A stretch of 23,415 nucleotides of DNA from Actinomycetes bacterium (lineage in GTDB: Bacteria > Actinomycetota > Actinomycetes > Actinomycetales > Cellulomonadaceae): positions 1 through 23,415 of the forward strand of contig JAEWGQ010000337.1 of the NCBI GenBank assembly GCA_023388235.1. The letters run 5' to 3'. The notes beneath the pieces are model-generated. The model was not told the DNA's origin and made no database searches. It saw nothing but the letters and a program-made list of their open reading frames with translations. Positions within the stretch are counted from its first letter, which is position 1. Each line of letters begins with the position of its first letter. Shown piece by piece: positions 7,230 through 15,400 of this stretch. The position numbers and the translations under genes are program-made.

Positions 7230-7669
7230 TGTCCACACCTCCTGGACGGTCGGATGACTCCGCACGCGGACACCGCGTCCACCCACCCACGGCCTGCGGA
7301 CACCGCGTACCAGGTGTCCACACTCCCCGGACGGTCGCACGACCCCGGGCGCGGACACCGCGTCCACACCGGCCGGGGCCGGCCTGCGGCCATCGCGTAC
7401 CGGGTGTCCACGGTCCCTGGGCAGTCGCATGACTCCCGGCGGGGACACCGCGTCCACACCGACCGGGACAGCCCACGGCCTGCGGACACCGCGGACCAGG
7501 TGTGCACAGTCCCAGGGCAGTCGCACGACCCCCGGCGCGGACACCGCGTCCACCCACAACCGGGCGGCGCACCGCCTGCGGACACCGGGTACCAGGTGTC
7601 CACGGTCCCTGGGCCATCGCATGACTCCGGGCGCGGACACCGTGTCCGCATCGGCCGGGGCAGCCGGTG
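7207..7669. repeat. Tandem repeat family B, about 96-bp units with inverted GGACACC/GGTGTCC sites
   Basis: There are five units: a shortened one at about 7207-7291, then units starting at the conserved GCCTGCGG at 7292, 7382, 7478 and 7574 (spacings 90, 96, 96; the last ends near 7669). A typical unit has GGACACC, 8 bases, GGTGTCC (a 7-pair stem), then 33 bases with a small inverted repeat of the GGTCGCACGACC type, then a second GGACACC followed by GCGTCCAC. Differences between units fall on all three codon positions in the open frames, which argues against a repeat protein. The array fills most of the gap between the divergent thi and DUF4235 promoters. Confidence 0.87.
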
Positions 7670-7694
7670 ACCTGCGGTGCGGCAGCCGCGGCGC

Positions 7695-7700
7695 TAGCGT
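7695..7700 (+). promoter_or_regulatory. Putative -10 element of the DUF4235 gene
   Basis: TAGCGT lies just beyond the last repeat unit, 61 bases before the GTG at 7762. It is the same hexamer used before the genes at 1622 and 15798. A leader of about 55 bases with a clear AGGAGG would result. Confidence 0.45.
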
Positions 7701-7761
7701 GGAGGGCGGAACGCCGGCAGCCGCCGGGAGCAGCCCGCACCCCATCGCACCAGGAGGACCC

Positions 7762-8049
7762 GTGGCCGACGAGGAGACCCAGTCCACGCTCGCGAAGATC
7801 ACCGGCCTGGTGGTGGCCGGGGCGGTGGCGTGGCTGGCCGGCAAGGCCGTGGACGCCGCCTGGAAGGCCGCGGTGGGCCACAAGCCGCCGAAGCCCGAGG
7901 ACGACGCGGACGACATCCGGATCGGCGAGGTGGTCGCGGCCTCCGCCATCACCGCGGGCGCCGTGGCGCTGGCGCGGGTGTTCGCGACGCGCGGGACGAA
8001 GAAGTTCGTGCAGCGCGTCGACAAGAACCGGCGCCTCCCGCAGGCCTGA
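7762..8049 (+). CDS. DUF4235 domain-containing small membrane protein
   Basis: A 95-residue protein with two hydrophobic segments (about 12-32, TGLVVAGAVAWLAGKAV, and about 54-74, VVAASAITAGAVALARVF) joined by a polar, acidic linker KPPKPEDDADD. This is the layout of DUF4235 proteins, a short actinobacterial family of unknown function. The C-terminus is basic (RGTKKFVQRVDKNRRLP) and probably cytoplasmic. The GTG start at 7762 follows AGGAGG (7752-7757) by four bases. It is followed by a GC-rich palindrome at 8064-8077 and then a methyltransferase with its own promoter, so it is likely transcribed alone. No function can be given. Confidence 0.85.
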   Translation: MADEETQSTLAKITGLVVAGAVAWLAGKAVDAAWKAAVGHKPPKPEDDADDIRIGEVVAASAITAGAVALARVFATRGTKKFVQRVDKNRRLPQA

Positions 8050-8063
8050 CCAGGCCCGGAGGT

Positions 8064-8077
8064 CCCGCCGCGGCGGG
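8064..8077 (+). terminator. GC-only palindrome after the DUF4235 gene
   Basis: CCCGCCGCGGCGGG is a perfect 14-bp palindrome 15 bases past the stop codon. It would make a very stable stem but lacks a T-tract, as do the other candidate terminators in this window. It is called as a probable terminator from position and stability only. Confidence 0.45.
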
Positions 8078-8088
8078 GAGCGCGCCGA

Positions 8089-8094
8089 TAGGCT
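8089..8094 (+). promoter_or_regulatory. Putative -10 element of the methyltransferase gene
   Basis: TAGGCT fits TANNNT, lies between the palindrome at 8064-8077 and the GTG at 8132, and would give a leader of about 30 bases. Confidence 0.4.
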
Positions 8095-8131
8095 CGAGCG
8101 TCCCGCTCGCCGACGATTGCGCAGGTCAGAC

Positions 8132-8896
8132 GTGCCCTCTGGTGCCGACACGACGACCGGACCGGACCGGTCCCTCCGCACCGTCGACGACGTGCTGACG
8201 CTGCTGGACACGCTGTTCGCCGAGCAGGCGGACCGGTGGACCGACCGCGGCGGAGCGGGGTTCTGGGACCGGTTCTACGCGGACCGCGGGCGGGGCGTGC
8301 CGTTCTTCCGGTGGGCCCCGGACGAGAGCCTGGTGGCGTGGCACGCCGACGGCCGGCTGCCGCTCGGGCCGGGCACCCGGGTGCTGGAGCTCGGCTGCGG
8401 TCCCGGCCGCAACGCGGTGTGGCTCGCGCAGCAGGGCTGCACCGTCGACGCGCTCGACCTGTCCGCGGTCGCGCTGGACTGGGGACGCGAGCGCGCCGAG
8501 GAGGCGGGCGTGACCGTGCGGTTCGCGCGCGCGGACATCATCACGTGGCAGCCGCCCGCCGAGCAGTACGACCTGGTGTACGACTCCGGGTGCTTCCACC
8601 ACCTGCCGCCGCACCGCCGCCTGTCGTACCGGGCGCTGCTGGAGCGCACCGTCCGGCCGGGCGGCAGGTTCGGGCTCGCGTGCTTCGCGACCGGGCACGA
8701 CGGGCGCGGCGGCAGCGAGGCCGACGACGCCGACCTGTACCGCACGGGGAGCCTCGGCGGCGGGCTGGCGTACGGCGCGGACGACCTGCGGCGCGCGTTC
8801 GGCTGGCTGCGCGAGGTGGAGCTGCGCCGGATGCGGTCGGGCGACCCGCAGACCTTCGGCGAGGACTTCCTCTGGGCGGCGCTGTTCCGGCGCTGA
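8132..8896 (+). CDS. Class I SAM-dependent methyltransferase
   Basis: A 254-residue soluble enzyme with a Rossmann-type methyltransferase core. Motif I is VLELGCGPGRN (84-94), the acidic residue ending strand 2 is D109 in ALDLS, and a D-rich motif II-III region (FARADIITW, YDLVYDSGCFHHLP) follows. The last part, VRPGGRFGLACF, is the usual strand 5 region. The SGCFHHLPPHRR stretch resembles the thiopurine-methyltransferase-like branch (methyltransferase domain 25), but the substrate cannot be told. About 50 residues precede the core (FWDRFYADRGRGVPFF). The GTG at 8132 is the best start I see, though it has only a weak ribosome site. It converges on mrpG with 6 bases between the stop codons. 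Confidence 0.85.
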   Translation: MPSGADTTTGPDRSLRTVDDVLTLLDTLFAEQADRWTDRGGAGFWDRFYADRGRGVPFFRWAPDESLVAWHADGRLPLGPGTRVLELGCGPGRNAVWLAQQGCTVDALDLSAVALDWGRERAEEAGVTVRFARADIITWQPPAEQYDLVYDSGCFHHLPPHRRLSYRALLERTVRPGGRFGLACFATGHDGRGGSEADDADLYRTGSLGGGLAYGADDLRRAFGWLREVELRRMRSGDPQTFGEDFLWAALFRR

Positions 8897-8902
8897 CCGC
8901 CG

Positions 8903-9277
8903 TCAGTCGTCGCGGGCGTCCTGCTCGGCCCGCGCGCGCTCCTGCGCCTCCGTGAGCTCGTCCACCACCAGCAGGTCCTGCCGGACCTTGCCCGTCCGGT
9001 AGCCCGCCCGGCCGACGAGGTGCGCGGCCACCGGCGCGGTCAGCATCTGGAACAGCGCGACCAGCACCAGCGCCCAGACCGCCGCACCGGAGCGCAGCCG
9101 CAGGGACAGGCCGATCAGCACGAGCACCAGCCCGAGCACCTGCGGCTTCGTGCCGGCGTGCATGCGGGACAGCAGATCCGGGAAGCGCAGCACGCCCACG
9201 CCGGCGGCGAGCGCGAGCAGCGCACCGCCCACGAAGCAGACCGCGGCGGCGACGTCGGCGACGGTGTCCCAGCTCAT
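8903..9277 (-). CDS. mrpG: Na+/H+ antiporter subunit G
   Basis: The last gene of the Mrp antiporter operon. The 124 residues include three membrane helices (about 7-27, 43-60 and 66-86) with the conserved GVLRFPDLLSRMHAGTKPQVLG stretch between helices 1 and 2, the hallmark of MrpG/PhaG. A charged tail of about 30 residues follows the last helix, somewhat longer than the minimal family. The ATG at 9277 overlaps the mrpF stop in an ATGA and has a strong GAGGAGGGG just upstream inside mrpF. The gene ends 6 bases from the convergent methyltransferase, leaving no room for a separate terminator. Confidence 0.93.
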   Translation of the reverse strand: MSWDTVADVAAAVCFVGGALLALAAGVGVLRFPDLLSRMHAGTKPQVLGLVLVLIGLSLRLRSGAAVWALVLVALFQMLTAPVAAHLVGRAGYRTGKVRQDLLVVDELTEAQERARAEQDARDD

Positions 9278-9765
9278 CGGGTCCCCTCCTCGTGGTCGGC
9301 GGGCTCGGCAGGCTGGGCGGGCTCGGCGGGATCGGGGGGATCGGCGGGCTCCGCCGGGACGGGGGCCGCGGCGGCCTCCTCGACGGCGAGCGCCTCCGCC
9401 TCCCGGGCGCGCCGGGCCTTGCGCCGCGCCTCGGCCTCCTCCTCGGCCCGGATGCGCTCGGCCTCCTCCTGGGCGATCTCCTCGCGGGACCGCACGCGGC
9501 CCTCGCCGGCGGGCTCCACCGACGCGAACCGGGAGATCGTCACCGAGCCCACGAAGCCCACCAGGGACAGCACGACGAGGATCGGCACGACGTCGGTGCG
9601 CCGGTCCACCGACCCGTACAGCGCCACGGCGGCGACGAGCACGGTCACGATGATGTCGAGGGCCACGGTGCGGTCGAGCATCGACGGCCCCCGCTCGGCG
9701 CGGATCAGCGCCAGCGCACCGCCGACGGCGAGCAGCACGGCGCACAGCACCACGACGACGATCAC
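9274..9765 (-). CDS. mrpF: Na+/H+ antiporter subunit F with a long charged C-terminal extension
   Basis: Residues 1 to about 83 are a normal MrpF: three helices (about 1-21, 36-53 and 59-79) and the conserved GPSMLDRTVALDI (26-38). MrpF proteins usually end near 85-95 residues, but this one runs to 163. Residues about 84-130 are strongly charged with alternating Glu/Arg/Lys/Ala (for example EEIAQEEAERIRAEEEAEAR), predicting a coiled coil or a long helix. Residues about 131-163 are Pro/Ala/Glu repeats. The reading frame stays open to an ATGA overlap with mrpG, so the tail is part of the protein and not a sequencing artefact. The start is a GTG at 9765 behind GGGAGG, overlapping the mrpE stop (GTGA). 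Confidence 0.92.
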   Translation of the reverse strand: MIVVVVLCAVLLAVGGALALIRAERGPSMLDRTVALDIIVTVLVAAVALYGSVDRRTDVVPILVVLSLVGFVGSVTISRFASVEPAGEGRVRSREEIAQEEAERIRAEEEAEARRKARRAREAEALAVEEAAAAPVPAEPADPPDPAEPAQPAEPADHEEGTR

Positions 9766-10343
9766 GCGGCCACCTCCCGTCGGCGGGAGCGGCGCGGGCG
9801 CGGGTCGAGCCCGGCCTCCCGCAGCTCGTCGTCGGAGGCGAACGCGCGCAGCACCCGCTCCTCCTGGGCGAGCACCGCCTGCCGGGCGGCCTCGACGCCC
9901 CCGGACTGCTCGACGTCCAGCACGTGCAGGTACAGCACGCCGGTCAGCCGGTGCGCCTCCACGACGAGCGACCCGGGGACGAGCGAGCAGAGCTCGGCGG
10001 TCATGGTCAGGTACAGGTCGGAGTGGTTGCGCAGCTGCACGCCGATGACCGCCCCGTGCGGGGTGTGCCGCGGCCGCAGGGCCACCCAGGACACCTCGAT
10101 CGACGCGCGCACCAGGTCCCAGGCGAACCGCGTGACGAGCACGACGAGCCCCCAGGGGTGCAGCCGGCCGTGGAAGTCGATCGGCGTCATGCGCAGCAGG
10201 CCGGTCACGGCGACCGCGACGACCGCCCCGGCCAGCAGGTTCCCGAGCGACAGGTCGCCCCACAGCAGCACCCACACGACGACCAGCCAGATCATCGTGG
10301 GCCACTGCGCGGCGAGCCGCCGCCGGCGCGGGTGCAGGCTCAT
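9762..10343 (-). CDS. mrpE: Na+/H+ antiporter subunit E
   Basis: A 193-residue MrpE/PhaE. The N-terminal third is hydrophobic (TMIWLVVVWVLLWGDLSLGN, then AGAVVAVAVTGLL). The middle has the conserved cytoplasmic part: VLVTRFAWDLVRASIEVSW, then a TMTAELCSLVPGSLVVE stretch like the LTPGT segment of the family, then YLHVLDV. The tail is basic (PRPRRSRRR), in contrast to the acidic tails of MrpC and MrpF. The ATG at 10343 overlaps the mrpD stop (ATGA). MrpE helps assembly and activity of the complex but is not one of the proton-pumping subunits. Confidence 0.93.
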   Translation of the reverse strand: MSLHPRRRRLAAQWPTMIWLVVVWVLLWGDLSLGNLLAGAVVAVAVTGLLRMTPIDFHGRLHPWGLVVLVTRFAWDLVRASIEVSWVALRPRHTPHGAVIGVQLRNHSDLYLTMTAELCSLVPGSLVVEAHRLTGVLYLHVLDVEQSGGVEAARQAVLAQEERVLRAFASDDELREAGLDPRPRRSRRREVAA

Positions 10344-11890
10344 CCGCCGGCCTCCGCCCGGGCGACGTCGGCGGACTCGCCCTCACCGCGGCCGCCCTCG
10401 GGCAGGACCGCCTGCACGTACGACGACCGGTCCTGCAGGGCCGCGGCGGCCCGCTCCGCGTAGCCGTACAGCGGGCCGGCGGCGACCGTCAGCGCCAGGC
10501 CGAGCACCACGAGCGCGGCCGCCGAGCCCACCATGCCCACGGGCAGGTGCGTGTCCGGCAGCGGCTCGGGCGGCGTCTGCCAGAACGCCTTGTTCCAGGC
10601 CTTGATCAGCGCGTACAGGGTGAGCAGCGAGGTCAGGACGCCGCCGACCACGAGCGTCAGCGCCAGCGGCGTGCCGTCCTGCACCCCGGCCTGCATGAGC
10701 CCGACCTTGCCGAGGAACCCGGACAGCGGCGGGATGCCGGCGAGGTTCATCGCCGGGATGAAGAACAGCACGGCCAGCAGCGGCGCGATCTTCGCGAGGC
10801 CGCCCAGGGACTCCAGGGACGTGCTGCCGCCGCGGCGCTCGATCAGGCCCGCGACGAGGAACAGGCCGGTCTGCACGGTGATGTGGTGCGCGACGTAGTA
10901 GATGGCGGCGGCCCAGCCGGTCTCGGACGCCAGCGCGATGCCGAAGATCATGTAGCCGATGTGGCTGACGAGCGTGAAGGACAGCAGGCGCTTGATGTCG
11001 TCCTGCGCCACGGCGCCGAGGATGCCCACGACCATCGTGGCGAGCGCGGCCCACATGAGGACGTCGTCCATGCGCCCCTCGGGGAACAGCAGCGACTGCG
11101 TCCGGATGATCGCGTACACGCCGACCTTGGTGAGCAGGCCCGCGAACACCGCCGTGACGGGCGCGGGCGCCGTCGGGTAGGAGTCCGGCAGCCACGCGGA
11201 CAGGGGGAACACGGCGGCCTTGATCGCGAACGCCAGCAGCAGCAGCACCTGCAGCAGCAGCCGGACGTCGGGGTCGATCTCGGGCAGGCGCTCGGCGAGC
11301 TGCGCGAGGTTCACGGTGCCGGTCGCGGCGTACGTCAGGGCGATCGCCACGAGGAACAGCAGGGACGACAGCAGCGCCACGACCACGTAGATGCTGCCGG
11401 CGCGGATGCGCTCGCCGGTCCCGCCGAGGGTGAGCAGCACGTACGAGGCCGCGAGCAGGATCTCGAAGCCGACGTAGATGTTGAACAGGTCGCCGGACAG
11501 GAACGCGTTCGCGACGCCCGCCGCGAGGATCAGGTAGGTCGGGTGGTAGATCGACACGGGGGCGGCCTCGTCCCCGTCGGCCTCACCCTGCGCCAGCGAG
11601 TACAGCTGGACGCACAAGGTGACCGCGGCGGACACGGTGAGCATCAGCGCCGAGAGGCGGTCGGCCACCAGGTCGATGCCCACCGGCGCGGCCCAGCCGC
11701 CCACGTCCACCACGAGCGGCCCGTCGTCGGCGAGCACCAGCAGCGTCGCGGCGACGGTCAGCACGATCGCGAGCGCGACGACGCTGATGATCCGCTGCAC
11801 CCGCGGCCGCCGGTACAGCGCCAGGGCGAGGCCCGCGCCGAACAGCGGGACGACGACGGGCAGCGGGACCAGCCAGGAGAAGTCGCTCAC
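10340..11890 (-). CDS. mrpD: Na+/H+ antiporter subunit D
   Basis: A 516-residue antiporter-like subunit homologous to NuoM/N of complex I, with about 14 helices. The residues needed for ion transport are in place: Glu143 in YVGFE (helix 5 region), Lys224 in AFAIKAAVFPLSAWLPDS (helix 7), and Lys255 in LLTKVGVYA (helix 8). They correspond to the essential Glu and Lys described for Bacillus MrpD. The start is a GTG at 11890 overlapping the mrpC stop (GTGA). The C-terminus after the last helix ends in a charged stretch (EGGRGEGESADVARAEAGG). Confidence 0.95.
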   Translation of the reverse strand: MSDFSWLVPLPVVVPLFGAGLALALYRRPRVQRIISVVALAIVLTVAATLLVLADDGPLVVDVGGWAAPVGIDLVADRLSALMLTVSAAVTLCVQLYSLAQGEADGDEAAPVSIYHPTYLILAAGVANAFLSGDLFNIYVGFEILLAASYVLLTLGGTGERIRAGSIYVVVALLSSLLFLVAIALTYAATGTVNLAQLAERLPEIDPDVRLLLQVLLLLAFAIKAAVFPLSAWLPDSYPTAPAPVTAVFAGLLTKVGVYAIIRTQSLLFPEGRMDDVLMWAALATMVVGILGAVAQDDIKRLLSFTLVSHIGYMIFGIALASETGWAAAIYYVAHHITVQTGLFLVAGLIERRGGSTSLESLGGLAKIAPLLAVLFFIPAMNLAGIPPLSGFLGKVGLMQAGVQDGTPLALTLVVGGVLTSLLTLYALIKAWNKAFWQTPPEPLPDTHLPVGMVGSAAALVVLGLALTVAAGPLYGYAERAAAALQDRSSYVQAVLPEGGRGEGESADVARAEAGG

Positions 11891-12423
11891 CGGCCCTCCT
11901 CGTCCCCGGTCGTGCCCGGCCCGGCACCGCGCGGGGCGGCGGCCGGCGCGGGGACGGGGCCGCCCTCGTCGGTCTCGTCGCGGGTCTCGGCGGCCTCCTC
12001 GTCCAGGGAGGTCGACGTGTCCTCGGTGTCGGCGTCCTCGAACGCCCGCTCGTCGCGCGCGGCGAGCCGGGCGATGCGGCGGTCCTCGACGTCGTCCTGC
12101 ACCTCGTCGTGCCGGTGCAGCTGCCAGGACCGGTAGGCCATCGCCAGCAGGAACGCGGTCATGCCGAGCGTGATGACGATGGCGGTCAGCACCATCGCCT
12201 GCGGCAGCGGGTCGCTCATCCGGCCCTCGGGCGCCTGGCCGATGAGGGGCGGTCGCCCGGCGGCGCCGCCGGCGACGAGGAACAGCAGGTTCACGCCGTT
12301 GCCGATGAGGATCACCCCGAGCAGCACCCGGGACAGGCTGCGTTCGAGCAGCAGGTACACCCCGGCGGTGACCAGCACGACGATCACGCCGACGAGGACG
12401 AGGTTCGGGCTCATGTCGATCAT
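11887..12423 (-). CDS. mrpC: Na+/H+ antiporter subunit C with an acidic C-terminal tail
   Basis: Residues 1 to about 102 form a standard MrpC, homologous to NuoK: three helices with the motifs VYLLLERSLSRVLLGVILIG (22-41), GVNLL (43-47) and DPLPQAMVLTAIVITLG (71-87). The family typically has about 110-120 residues, whereas this one has 178. The extra 75 or so are highly acidic with few hydrophobics (AFEDADTEDTSTSLDEEAAE), then Pro/Ala/Gly rich. The ATG at 12423 overlaps the mrpA stop (ATGA) and has AGGGAGGA 5 bases upstream. A second ATG three codons on is possible. Confidence 0.93.
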   Translation of the reverse strand: MIDMSPNLVLVGVIVVLVTAGVYLLLERSLSRVLLGVILIGNGVNLLFLVAGGAAGRPPLIGQAPEGRMSDPLPQAMVLTAIVITLGMTAFLLAMAYRSWQLHRHDEVQDDVEDRRIARLAARDERAFEDADTEDTSTSLDEEAAETRDETDEGGPVPAPAAAPRGAGPGTTGDEEGR

Positions 12424-15400
12424 CGGGGTCCTCCCTCGCCGGGCGGGTGCGGGAGCAGCCCGATCGCGGCGGCGTCCACGCGCACCTGCTCCCCGGGCTC
12501 GGCGTCCCCGCCGACGGCGTCGAGCTCGCCGTCCGCCTCGGCCTGCCGGTCGATCTCGGCGCCGAGGCTGCGCAGGATGTCGAGCACCAGCCCGACGACC
12601 ACCAGGTACACGCCGACGTCGAAGAACAGCGAGGTCACCAGGTGCAGGTCCCCGACGACGGGGATCGAGACGTCGATGATCCAGGACTGCAGCACGGAGC
12701 CGCCGAAGATGAGCGCGCCGAGCCCGACGCCGGCGGACAGGAACAGCCCGCTGCCGAGCAGCAGACCGGGCTGCACCGGGGCGGCCTCGCCGAGCTCGTA
12801 CCGGCCGCCGGCCAGGTACCGGACGATCAGCGCGATGCCGGTGACGAGGCCCGCGGCGAACCCGCCGCCGGGGGCGTTGTGCCCGGAGAACAGCAGGAAC
12901 AGCGAGTAGACGATCATCGTGTGGAACAGCAGGCGGACGACGACCTCGAACACCACGGACCGGCGGCGCGGGGCGAGCGTGCGCCCGGCGCGCAGCCACT
13001 CGCGGGAGCGGTAGGACGGGCGCTCGTCGACGGGCCGCCGCACGGGGGCCAGCGGGTCGTCGCCGCCGCCCCAGACCTGCCGGGACTCGGGGGCGTCCCC
13101 GGCCCGGAAGATCGCGCCGGAGCGCTTGCGGAGGAACACCAGCGAGGCGACGCCGGTCGCGGCGACCAGCAGCACGGAGATCTCGCCCATCGTGTCCCAG
13201 GCGCGGATGTCGACGAGCGTGACGTTGACGATGTTCTTGCCGCCGCCGTAGGAGTACGCCTCCTCCGCGAAGTCCACGGAGACCGGCTCGTGCACGCGCG
13301 CGCCCGGGACGACCAGCGCGAGGCCGCCGACGGTGAGGCCGAACGCCAGGCCGATGCCGAGGCGCACCCAGCGGGACCCGACGAGCGGCCGGTCGGAGAA
13401 GTACGGGGGCAGGCGGCGCATGACCAGCACGAACACCACGAGGGTCACGGTCTCGACGAGCACCTGCGTGAGGGCCAGGTCGGGCGCGCCGTGCAGCAGG
13501 AACAGCGCGGCGACCCCGTAGCCGGAGACGCCGAGCAGGATGACGGCCTTGAGGCGCCGCCGGGCGCGGGCGACCAGCATGGCGGCGACCACGACGAACG
13601 CCCCGACCACGGCCTGCGCGGGCCGGTCCCAGGTGCGGGTGGTGCCGGGCAGCTCGTTCCAGGCGATCAGCGGGACGCCGACGGTGACGACGAACACGAC
13701 GAGGATGCCGCCGAGGTACACCGGCAGGGAGCCGCGCTGGGTGAGCGCCGTGACGTCCGCCGCCACGTCGTCGAGCCGGCGCATGAACCGGCGGTACACC
13801 CGGTCGGCCTCGGGGACGCGCGGCATCGCCGCCTGCGCGGCCTCGACGGGACCGCGGGCGACGAACAGCAGCACGCCGGCGAGCAGCACCGCGGCCGTGA
13901 TCGCGAGCGTCGGGGTGAACCCGCCCCAGAGCAGCAGGTGGCCGGGCTCGCCGGCGGGGTACGCGTCGGCCTGCCGCTCGAGCAGGTCCTCGCCCAGCCC
14001 GGGCAGCAGCGCGACGGCGAGGCCGAGGACGGCGAGCAGCATCGCGGGCCAGACGAGCAGCAGCGACGGGCGCCCGACCGGGGCGGGGACGGCGCGCTCG
14101 TCGTCGGGGTGCCCCGACTGGTCGGCAGGTTCCCGCGCGTCCTTGGTCCCGTCGCGCGCGTCGCGGGCGGCGGCCAGGGCGCGCACGGCCGCGGGGGACA
14201 GCACGGGCTTGGTCGCGAACGCCCCCCACCACAGCCGCAGGCCGTACGCGACGGTCAGCGCGGAGCCTACGGCGACGGCCACGAGCACCACGACGCCCAG
14301 GGGGTCCGCGTCGTGCCCGAGGGCCTCGAGCGCGGCCTCCTTCGCGACGTACCCCGCGAACGGGGGCGCGCCGATCATCGACAGGGTGGCGAGCCCGCCC
14401 GCGAGCGCGGTGAGCGGCAGCGCCCGCCCGACGCCCGACAGCCGGCGCAGGTCGCGGGTGCCGGTGGCGGCGTCGACCACGCCGACGACGAGGAACAGCG
14501 CCGCCTTGAACAGCGCGTGCGCCCCGACCATCGCGAGGCCGGCGAGCGCGGTGGCCTTCGTGCCGTAGCCGAGCAGCAGGACGATGAGGCCGAGCTGGCT
14601 GACCGTGCCGAACGCGAGCACCAGCTTGAGGTCGTGCTGGCGCAGCGCGCGGTACCCGCCGAGCAGCAGGGTGCCGCAGCCGAGCACGACGACGAGCCAG
14701 CGCCAGGCGGCGAGGTCCGAGTAGGCGGGCGCGAACCGGGCGACCAGGTACACGCCGGCCTTCACCATCGCCGCGGCGTGCAGGTACGCGCTGACCGGCG
14801 TGGGGGCGGCCATCGCCGCGGGCAGCCAGAAGTGCAGCGGGATCAGCGCGGACTTGCTCGCGGCGCCGACGAGCAGGCAGACCACGGCGGCGGTGACCAT
14901 CGGCCCGTGCGGCGGGTCGGCGAGGGTCTCGGACAGCCGGTACGTGCCCGCGGCCTCGCCGAGCAGGACCACCCCGACGAGCATCGTCAGGCCGCCCGCG
15001 GTGGTGACGACGATCGCCTGCATGGCCGCCCGCCGGCTGGCCTTGCGCTCGTGGTAGTGGCCGATGAGCAGGTAGGAGAAGACGGTCGTCAGCTCCCAGA
15101 ACACGAACAGCAGCAGGGTGTCGTCGGCCGTGACGAGACCGAGCATCGTCCCGGCGAACGCCACGAGCACGCCGCTGAACCGGCCGAGCCCGCTGGCGTG
15201 CTCCTTGAAGTAGGCCGAGCAGTACACGAGCACGACGGCCCCGACGCCGCCGACCAGCAGCGTCATCAGCCAGGACAGCGTGTCGAGGCGGAACGCGAGG
15301 TCCAGCCCGAGCCCGGGGATCCACGCGACGGTCTGCGCCGGGCCGTCGCCGTCGAGCACCCGCCCGGTGAGCGACAGCGCCCACACGGTCGCGGACGCGG

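Noticed and set aside
5615..7651. An upstream extension of thiB through the riboswitch and the repeat array (678 codons)
   Set aside because: It would read through the TPP aptamer and the strong GAGGAGG ribosome site, and would bury the lipoprotein signal in the middle of the protein.
6998..7669. CRISPR array
   Set aside because: There are no constant short repeats with unique spacers of even length, and no cas genes. Units are degenerate along their whole length.
6998..7669. Iteron-type plasmid origin
   Set aside because: No rep gene is nearby, the DNA is not AT-rich, the unit is much longer than usual iterons, and the surroundings are chromosomal housekeeping genes.
7201..7670. A repeat protein with 30-32 residue units on either strand of the 96-bp array
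   Set aside because: Unit lengths of 90 and 96 are multiples of three and the frame stays open, but differences between units fall about equally on the three codon positions. There is no ribosome site or known fold, so open frames are expected by GC content.
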